The translations under genes and the position numbers were made by a program. The notes below the pieces were generated by a model. The model was not told where the DNA came from, did no database searches, and saw only the letters and a list, made by a program, of their open reading frames with translations. 11,629 nt of DNA from contig CAMBYA010000041.1 of NCBI GenBank assembly GCA_945872035.1, forward strand, positions 1 through 11,629, given 5' to 3'. The stretch comes from Rhizobium sp. Q54. GTDB taxonomy: Bacteria > Pseudomonadota > Alphaproteobacteria > SMXS01. Positions 7,631 through 11,629 of the stretch are shown piece after piece; position 1 is the stretch's first letter; every line of letters begins with the position of its first letter.

Positions 7631-8092
7631 TCGCACGAAACGGGCGGCTACGTCTCATCGGCGCTCAACGGCGTCCTATCGCCTGTGCCACTTTTTCGAG
7701 GGTCCAGAGATTGGCATGGTGCCGCGACGGGAGCGATCTGGAACGTAACTTCGGATTTCGCTGGGCAGGCCTATGACGTCATCTACGATGGGAAAGACTA
7801 CAATAACCTAAAGGCTCTCGGCTCAATCGCGAGCGGCGCGATCAGCGGACATTCGGCGTGGGATATAGAACTGAATGGCCTGAATGTTGGACGAGGAAGC
7901 CAACTGGCAACCTTCCGGTCGCTTAGCAGTCGGTACGTCAATGGGAGTATCGCTCAATTTCCCTGGCGCTATGGTGTCACCGGCGCTTCCGCCAGGTTGA
8001 CAACAGGGTCAGCCGGGTCGATTTTGGGCGCTGGCCTTGATGGCACCTACGGTTCAATCCTAGAGCACTATGGGAAGGATGCTGGCAATTAG
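7631..8092 (+). pseudogene. Orphan C-terminal fragment, possibly an Rhs-type toxin tip (not recognised)
   Basis: The reading frame is open from 7565, but its first 22 codons are antisense to the Rhs fragment and repeat A, so the native part begins near 7631 with S-H-E-T-G-G-Y-V. There are 153 native codons and no convincing start or ribosome site; an in-frame GTG lies near 7679. I do not recognise the domain. It is Gly/Ser/Ala-rich, with F-A-G-Q-A-Y-D-V (about 60 codons in), S-G-H-S-A-W-D, L-N-V-G-R-G-S-Q and Y-V-N-G-S-I-A-Q, a pattern resembling C-terminal tips of Rhs and other polymorphic toxins. It overlaps the following membrane-protein gene by 14-23 bases, the tight spacing usual for toxin-immunity pairs. 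Interpretation: the displaced 3' end of an Rhs-like gene kept with its immunity gene. It could equally be the tail of another large surface protein. Base composition is lower in GC than the neighbours. Confidence 0.45.
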
Positions 8093-8618
8093 CAATGATG
8101 CATTGTTTGACACTGGAACGGCTAGGTTCCTGCGCTATCGGCTTGCGCTCCCGCTCAAACTAAGGTTCTTCATAGCACTACCTATCCTTGTCGTTGCGCC
8201 AATCTTAATCGTTCTTAAGACGCATCAGTATTTCGATGTGTCGGTCGTGGCCTCCATCGGACTGGGGTTGATGCTATTATTGTATATGAGCGATCGGGGT
8301 TATCGTGTTGCGTGGAACGAAGAGAATATCTATATGCGGGAAAGAGGCTTTGAGGGGTTTTCCTTCAAACGAAAACCGTTCCGCACGATCAGTATTGTCG
8401 ATATATCCAGTATGGAAATGAGAATACAAGGTGGACTTCAGGGGGCTATTGCGATACTCCCTACATACTTGAATATAAAATCAAAGAATGGCGATGATAT
8501 ATATTTATATCCCCCTTCGTTTAATAATGACGATCTCGACGAGCTTCTAATCCATTTGCAGAAGAGGCGGCCAGATGTTTTCCCCAAAGCCGCTGCACGG
8601 TGGCTTGAGATAACCTAA
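8070..8618 (+). CDS. Small membrane protein with two TM helices and a PH-like tail (putative immunity protein)
   Basis: An intact 182-residue frame from ATG 8070 (alternative ATG 8079, three residues later). Two hydrophobic helices (about 33-49 and 57-72) form a hairpin after a basic N-terminal region, so both ends should be cytoplasmic. The tail (about 78-170) has the strand pattern of bacterial PH-like domains: R-V-A-W-N-E-E-N-I-Y, P-F-R-T-I-S-I-V-D-I-S-S-M, L-N-I-K-S-K-N-G-D-D-I-Y-L-Y, then a C-terminal helix and K-R-R-P-D-V-F-P. The start lies inside the end of the preceding orphan fragment, implying translational coupling. It is clearly poorer in GC than the window (8470-8530 especially), a sign of transfer. 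Polymorphic-toxin immunity proteins for pore-forming or membrane-acting tips are often of this kind, but that role is inferred from context; no family is recognised with certainty. An IS5 remnant begins directly after its stop codon. Confidence 0.7.
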   Translation: MGRMLAISNDALFDTGTARFLRYRLALPLKLRFFIALPILVVAPILIVLKTHQYFDVSVVASIGLGLMLLLYMSDRGYRVAWNEENIYMRERGFEGFSFKRKPFRTISIVDISSMEMRIQGGLQGAIAILPTYLNIKSKNGDDIYLYPPSFNNDDLDELLIHLQKRRPDVFPKAAARWLEIT

Positions 8619-8738
8619 GAGTCCGTTTTGAAATTCATGGATGGGCGTTTCGCCTGAGCAGGTTGCCGCCCATGGCGACGAGGATCATCGCTTGGGGCAG
8701 GTCGATGCGCTGCTCGTAATCACGCACGAGACGGCGGG
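8619..8738 (-). mobile_element. IS5-family insertion sequence remnant (transposase C-terminus plus end)
   Basis: The minus strand (stop codon at 8635-8637) encodes R-R-L-V-R-D-Y-E-Q-R, then I-D-L-P-Q-A-M-I-L-V-A-M-G, then L-L-R-R-N-A-H-P, a classic C-terminus of IS5-family DDE transposases. About 34 codons remain, cut at 8738 where junction repeat B starts. The outer end GAGTCCGTTTTGAAAT (8619-8634) resembles terminal inverted repeats of that family. It abuts the TAA of the membrane-protein gene with no gap, so the IS inserted at or just after that stop. No second end or catalytic region is present; it cannot move. Confidence 0.85.
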
Positions 8739-8762
8739 TTCCGGTGACGCTGCACTAAACTC
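8739..8762 (+). repeat. 24-bp junction repeat, copy B
   Basis: TTCCGGTGAC, then GCTGCA, then CTAAACTC; two bases from the A/B/C consensus. It lies exactly between the IS5 remnant on its left and the start of recognisable Rhs coding sequence on its right. It supplies an in-frame TGA (8745-8747) upstream of the Rhs fragment. Confidence 0.88.
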
Positions 8763-10223
8763 GCCGGGCGCCTGACGCAGCGGACGAACGGGTCGGGCGA
8801 GGACATCGACTATGTCTGGTACAACACCGGGCGTCTGGCCTCGATGACGTCCAGCTCGGCGAGCACCGGCGCGACCTCCGCGGTGACGTCGTCCTACCAG
8901 TACGACGTCGACGGCAACCGCACCTATGAGGGCTACGTCGCCAGCGGCACCTATACCGACTGGTACCTGAACATCGTCATTCCGTACTCGATCACCCACC
9001 AGAACGCGACGGTGGCGTGGGACGCGATGAACCGGATGACCAGCTTCACCGACACCGGCACGGCGGCGCCGGCGACCATCACCTGGAAATACGACAAGGC
9101 CGGCAACGTGCGCAACGTCAACGCGGTGCACCGGACGCTGGACGCCCAGGGCGTGGTGTCGACGACCACGGTGACCGACGACTACTGGTACCTGTACGAC
9201 GCCATGAACCGGTTCACCACGACCAAGGGCCAGCTGTCGGGCGGGGTGATCAGCCGCGGGCTAAGCGGCATGGATATCGGGTACGACGCGGCGGGCCAGC
9301 GCACCAGCATGGCCAAGACCATGATGACGTCGGTCTACGATTCCTTCGTCAACTTCACGACCTATACCTGGTGGGAACAGAAGGAGCTCTACACCTATAC
9401 CGCCGACGGCTACCTGGCGCAGACCAACGTGGCGGCCGGCGCCGCGTCCTACACCATCAACGACCCGACGCCGCCGGCCGTCGCCGCGGCCACCGGCTCG
9501 GGCACCCAGCTCGCCACCATGGTGCGCGACGCCATGGGGCGGGTGACGACCTATACCGAATACCAGCCCAACGGCACCACCGTGGCCTACAGCCGGGCGG
9601 CGACCTACAACAACAAGAGCGAGGCCTCCTCGGACACGGTGACGGTGCTGCGCGGCTCGGACACCTGGGTCTACAACACCACCTACTACTACGACCATTT
9701 GGGCAACGGCAGCGGCACCTACCAGGGCGGCGTGGTGACCAAGCAGGTGGTGACGATCACCAAGAACGGCGTCGCCCAGACCGGCAACAACACCACCAAC
9801 ACCTATGTCTGGTGGGACGGGGCGCTGCAGAACGTCAGCACCTATGTGTCGGGCGCCACCACCAACACCTCGACCTTCTACTACAACGACAGCGGCTACC
9901 TGCAGTCGGTCTACATCCAGGACGGCCGGCCGCGCACGGTGTCGTTCATCTCCGACGGCAACAATCTGATCCTGCAGCGCGACGAGGCCGACAACCAGTC
10001 CACCGGCGACCCGCGCGAGCTGTACTACTACTTCAACGGCATGCGCGTCGGCGACATCGGCAACAACGGCACGTCGGACACCGACTATGTCGGGTCGGTG
10101 AGCGCGCACACGGTGGCGGCGGGCACCGGGCCGTTCCGCTACGGCTCGGCATTCAGCACCCAGTTCGCCGACTTCGACCAGTCCTACGACCCGATCAACG
10201 GGATTCCGGTGACAGTGCGCTAA
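8763..10223 (+). pseudogene. Rhs/YD-repeat core fragment, truncated at both ends
   Basis: The frame is open from 8748; recognisable Rhs coding starts at A-G-R-L-T-Q-R-T (8763). No start codon with a ribosome site precedes it; the first ATG (8844) is an internal codon. YD-repeat units are plain: Y-Q-Y-D-V-D-G-N-R-T, W-D-A-M-N-R-M-T, W-K-Y-D-K-A-G-N-V-R, Y-D-A-M-N-R-F-T, Y-D-A-A-G-Q-R-T, R-D-A-M-G-R-V-T. Rhs proteins form large beta-cocoon shells that enclose a C-terminal toxin for contact-dependent or type VI killing. Here the N-terminal half, any post-core region and the toxin tip are missing. After F-D-Q-S-Y-D-P-I-N-G the frame enters junction repeat C and stops at its TAA (10221-10223), adding P-V-T-V-R. 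High GC and intact frame over 480 codons indicate recent breakage or slow decay. Confidence 0.88.
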
Positions 10224-10227
10224 ACTC
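10204..10227 (+). repeat. 24-bp junction repeat, copy C
   Basis: TTCCGGTGAC, then AGTGCG, then CTAAACTC; one base from the A/B/C consensus. It replaces the 3' end of the Rhs gene and provides its stop codon. An IS30-family transposase start lies 74 bases to its right, so this copy may be the terminal inverted repeat of that element. Confidence 0.88.
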
Positions 10228-10373
10228 TAAGATCCCATAGTGCGGCCCCAAAGTCAGTGCACCAGGGCACGGTCCTATTGGCTGCAACAGCAGGGATGCG
10301 ATGGGGGAGTGCTACAGTCATCTGAGCTACTGCGAGCGGCTGTCGATCGATGAAGGTCTCCGTTCCGGGCTGG
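10228..10373 (+). mobile_element. IS30-family insertion sequence remnant (left end and transposase N-terminus)
   Basis: From ATG 10301 the frame reads M-G-E-C-Y-S-H-L-S-Y-C-E-R-L-S-I-D-E-G-L-R-S-G-L, matching the typical IS30 transposase opening (Y-S-H-L-S-x-x-E-R-x-x-I-x-x-x-x-x-x-G). Similarity ends near 10370 and the frame then crosses the end of the neighbouring VOC gene to a stop at 10400-10402. The 73 bases between copy C and this ATG are non-coding and fit the leader of an IS end. No DDE domain or right end is present, so it is inert. Its inner break coincides with the VOC stop codon at 10374. Confidence 0.72.
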
Positions 10374-10814
10374 CTACTGCTTCACTTCCACCAGTTCGAT
10401 GATGTTGCCTTCCGGGTCGGCGAAGAAGCAGAGGCGCAAGGGCCGGTCCTTGGCGATCAGGGCGCGGTCGGATTTCAGCACCGCGCCGGCGGCTTCGGCG
10501 GCCGCGAGGGTCGTGTCCAGGTCGCTGCAGTAGAAGGTGAGGTAGGCGATGCCGGTGCGGGCGGCCATCCAGTCTGGGGTGGGCGGGATGACCGACGGGA
10601 CGGGGGTGCGCACCAGCTTGATGACCTCGTTGCCCGGGGTCGTCAGCCAGATGTTGATGTAGCCATCGGGCGCGACGCCGAGGCTGCTGCTGAGCGAGGC
10701 CGGAATGTCGGCTCGGCGGGCTTCGGTGCAGGACATCACCTGGGTGTAGAACGCATACATCCGGTCGAGGTCGACCACCGGTATGCCCACTTCCAGGGCT
10801 TGTGTCTGTCGCAT
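10374..10814 (-). CDS. VOC-fold protein, single domain, lacking usual metal ligands
   Basis: A 146-residue glyoxalase/bleomycin-resistance fold protein: V-V-D-L-D-R-M-Y-A-F-Y-T-Q-V-M (13-27) is the standard first-helix pattern, Y-I-N-I-W-L-T-T-P-G-N-E-V-I-K-L (52-67) the end of half one, Y-L-T-F-Y-C-S-D-L-D-T-T-L (91-103) the start of half two, and F-F-A-D-P-E-G-N-I-I-E-L-V-E (130-143) its end. E140 is kept, but the usual His before the first strand (near residue 10), the Glu of half one (K66) and the His of half two (near 90) are absent, so a metal-dependent lyase role is doubtful; a binding or isomerase-like role is possible. AAGGGA lies 7 bases before ATG 10814. The gene is complete, but mobile-element debris reaches its stop codon. 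It is divergent from the NADP-dependent oxidoreductase. Confidence 0.85.
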   Translation of the reverse strand: MRQTQALEVGIPVVDLDRMYAFYTQVMSCTEARRADIPASLSSSLGVAPDGYINIWLTTPGNEVIKLVRTPVPSVIPPTPDWMAARTGIAYLTFYCSDLDTTLAAAEAAGAVLKSDRALIAKDRPLRLCFFADPEGNIIELVEVKQ

Positions 10815-11125
10815 GGGAAATTCCCTTCTCCTGCTGGCGTTCGAGACGCGGCCGATGGTCCGTTCAAGCGGCGACGCGCGGGTGCGGTGCGGATGCTAAT
10901 CGATGGCCGGCGGTTCAGCAAATTGCCGCTGCGACGGCAGGGCCAGGCGCGGCGAATTTAGTAAAGCGTCACCGAAATTATGAAACTACCGACACTCCAT
11001 GATCCGGATGGGCGCGGCGCCGTAAAATGGCGGGCTGGCAATGGCGCGCGGGCCTGCTTATGGTTCGGCCCGGAGCGTGCCGACAATCGAGATCGGCGCC
11101 GATGAATGTCAAAGGGATGCACGTC
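10815..11125. other. Intergenic region between divergent VOC and oxidoreductase genes
   Basis: No gene is seen in these 311 bases. They should hold the promoters of both divergent genes. The AT-rich core (about 10955-10992) is the likeliest promoter zone; on the minus strand TACTAA could serve as a -10 box for the VOC gene, but no clear -35 box fits. The same core contains the degenerate repeat copy E. Confidence 0.5.
10951..10977 (-). repeat. Degenerate junction-repeat copy E in the VOC/oxidoreductase intergenic region
   Basis: On the minus strand, TTTCGGTGACGCTTTACTAA and then ATTCGCC match copy B plus its next three bases (8739-8765) at 23 of 27 positions; three of the four differences are C to T. 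It shows that the repeat also occurs outside the Rhs island, in a place where no Rhs or IS coding is evident. It may instead be a promoter or operator that resembles the repeat by chance. Confidence 0.45.
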
Positions 11126-11629
11126 ATGAGCAAAGAGAGCCGTCAGTGGGTTTTGAAGTCGCGTCCGCCTGGACTGGTGGGGCCTGAGCATTTCGACCTC
11201 AAGACCACCAGCGTTGCCGATCCGGGGCCGGGTGAAATCCTGGTGAAGACCCTGTACCTGTCGTTCGATCCGACCCAGCGCGGCTGGCTGAACGAGGGCC
11301 CGGGCTACATGGATCCGGTGAAGATCGGCGCGCCGATGTTCGGGTCCGGACTGGGCCAGGTGATCAAGTCGAACGATCCGGCGTTCAAGGAAGGCGACAT
11401 CGTCAACGGCATGATGCCGTGGCAGGACTATGCGGTGCTGAAGAACGGCACGGGCCTGATGCCGCTGCAGACGGTGTCGCGCGACTATCCGCTGACCTGG
11501 GCGTTCTCGGTGTTCGGGATCACCACGCTGACCGCCTATTTCGGCCTGCAGGAAGTGGGTCAGGTGAAGGAAGGCGACGTGGTGCTGATCTCGGGCGCGG
11601 CGGGCGCGACGGGCTCGGCGGTGGCCGAG
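11126..11629 (+). CDS. NADP-dependent medium-chain oxidoreductase, N-terminal part (3' truncated by window edge)
   Basis: 168 codons are visible of a protein usually about 335-345 residues long. It is a zinc-independent MDR enzyme of the leukotriene B4 12-hydroxydehydrogenase / prostaglandin reductase / CurA type, cytoplasmic, reducing the double bond of alpha,beta-unsaturated ketones or aldehydes with NADPH. Family marks: S-R-Q-W-V-L-K-S-R-P (5-14), L-Y-L-S-F-D-P-T-Q-R-G-W-L (43-55), M-F-G-S-G-L-G-Q-V-I (71-80), G-I-T-T-L-T-A-Y-F-G-L (131-141) and the nucleotide-binding G-A-A-G-A-T-G (157-163). No catalytic-zinc Cys/His set is seen. The ATG at 11126 is preferred because AAGGGA lies 8 bases before it and S-R-Q-W normally sits close to the start; ATGs at 11102 and 11117 are in frame and possible. 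It is divergent from the VOC gene. Confidence 0.92.
   Translation, partial: MSKESRQWVLKSRPPGLVGPEHFDLKTTSVADPGPGEILVKTLYLSFDPTQRGWLNEGPGYMDPVKIGAPMFGSGLGQVIKSNDPAFKEGDIVNGMMPWQDYAVLKNGTGLMPLQTVSRDYPLTWAFSVFGITTLTAYFGLQEVGQVKEGDVVLISGAAGATGSAVAE

Noticed and set aside
7492..7776. Plus-strand frame of 94 codons starting with GTG
   Set aside because: It crosses two junction repeats and the antisense Rhs fragment, and competes with the frame that leads into the orphan tip; no recognisable product.
9261..10109. Minus-strand frame opposite the Rhs fragment
   Set aside because: Repetitive Val/Gly/His translation without family features; antisense shadow of the repeats.
7517..10227. CRISPR array
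   Set aside because: The four 24-bp repeats are not regularly spaced, lie in both orientations and border coding fragments; no spacer pattern or cas gene.
9017..10240. Second plus-strand frame (407 codons) within the Rhs fragment
   Set aside because: Arg/His/Gly/Gln-rich out-of-frame reading of the YD-repeat sequence; the Rhs frame carries the real motifs.
10350..10961. Plus-strand frame of 203 codons over the right-hand VOC gene
   Set aside because: Antisense to a well-supported VOC protein with a good ribosome site; no motifs.

Overview
The window is GC-rich DNA with a codon style typical of an alphaproteobacterium. Evidence for this is a TonB-dependent receptor, a Rieske oxygenase of the GbcA/CntA type, an LLM-class flavin oxidoreductase, a DEAD-box helicase with a basic tail, and Rhs and IS30/IS5 remnants. 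The lineage is an inference from protein style. No rRNA or other phylogenetic marker is present.

Left part (1-3562) looks like a small-molecule uptake and oxidation region. It holds the 3' end of a TonB-dependent outer-membrane receptor closed by a strong intrinsic terminator. Next is a divergent pair, an LLM-class (F420/FMN-type) oxidoreductase on the minus strand and a Rieske non-haem iron oxygenase alpha subunit on the plus strand. They share a 244-bp intergenic region with a perfect 9-bp inverted repeat. The substrate cannot be read from sequence.

Centre (3794-7322) is all on the minus strand: a two-gene unit (antibiotic-biosynthesis-monooxygenase-like protein, then a two-half VOC/glyoxalase-fold protein), and beyond a 248-bp gap a 787-residue DEAD-box RNA helicase with a DbpA-type RNA-binding domain and a long disordered tail.

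Right-centre (about 7517-10373) is a rearranged accessory island. A lower-GC pair (7631-8618) holds an orphan C-terminal protein fragment overlapping a small membrane protein with a PH-like tail. It resembles a displaced Rhs toxin tip plus immunity gene. To its left lies a 65-bp inverted piece of an Rhs core gene. To its right lie an IS5-family transposase remnant and a 1.46-kb Rhs/YD-repeat core fragment broken at both ends. A 24-bp repeat (TTCCGGTGAC-N6-CTAAACTC) sits at every junction. The order repeat - Rhs piece - repeat occurs twice, once full-sized and once as an inverted, internally deleted miniature. The last copy is followed by an IS30-family transposase N-terminal remnant.

Right end (10374-11629) returns to ordinary genes: a single-domain VOC protein on the minus strand and, divergent from it, the 5' part of an NADP-dependent medium-chain oxidoreductase that runs off the window. 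Their intergenic region carries a degenerate fifth copy of the 24-bp repeat.

The genes outside the island share a theme (uptake, oxygenation, reduction, VOC/ABM-fold chemistry) that fits catabolism of hydrophobic or aromatic compounds, but they form several separate transcription units.
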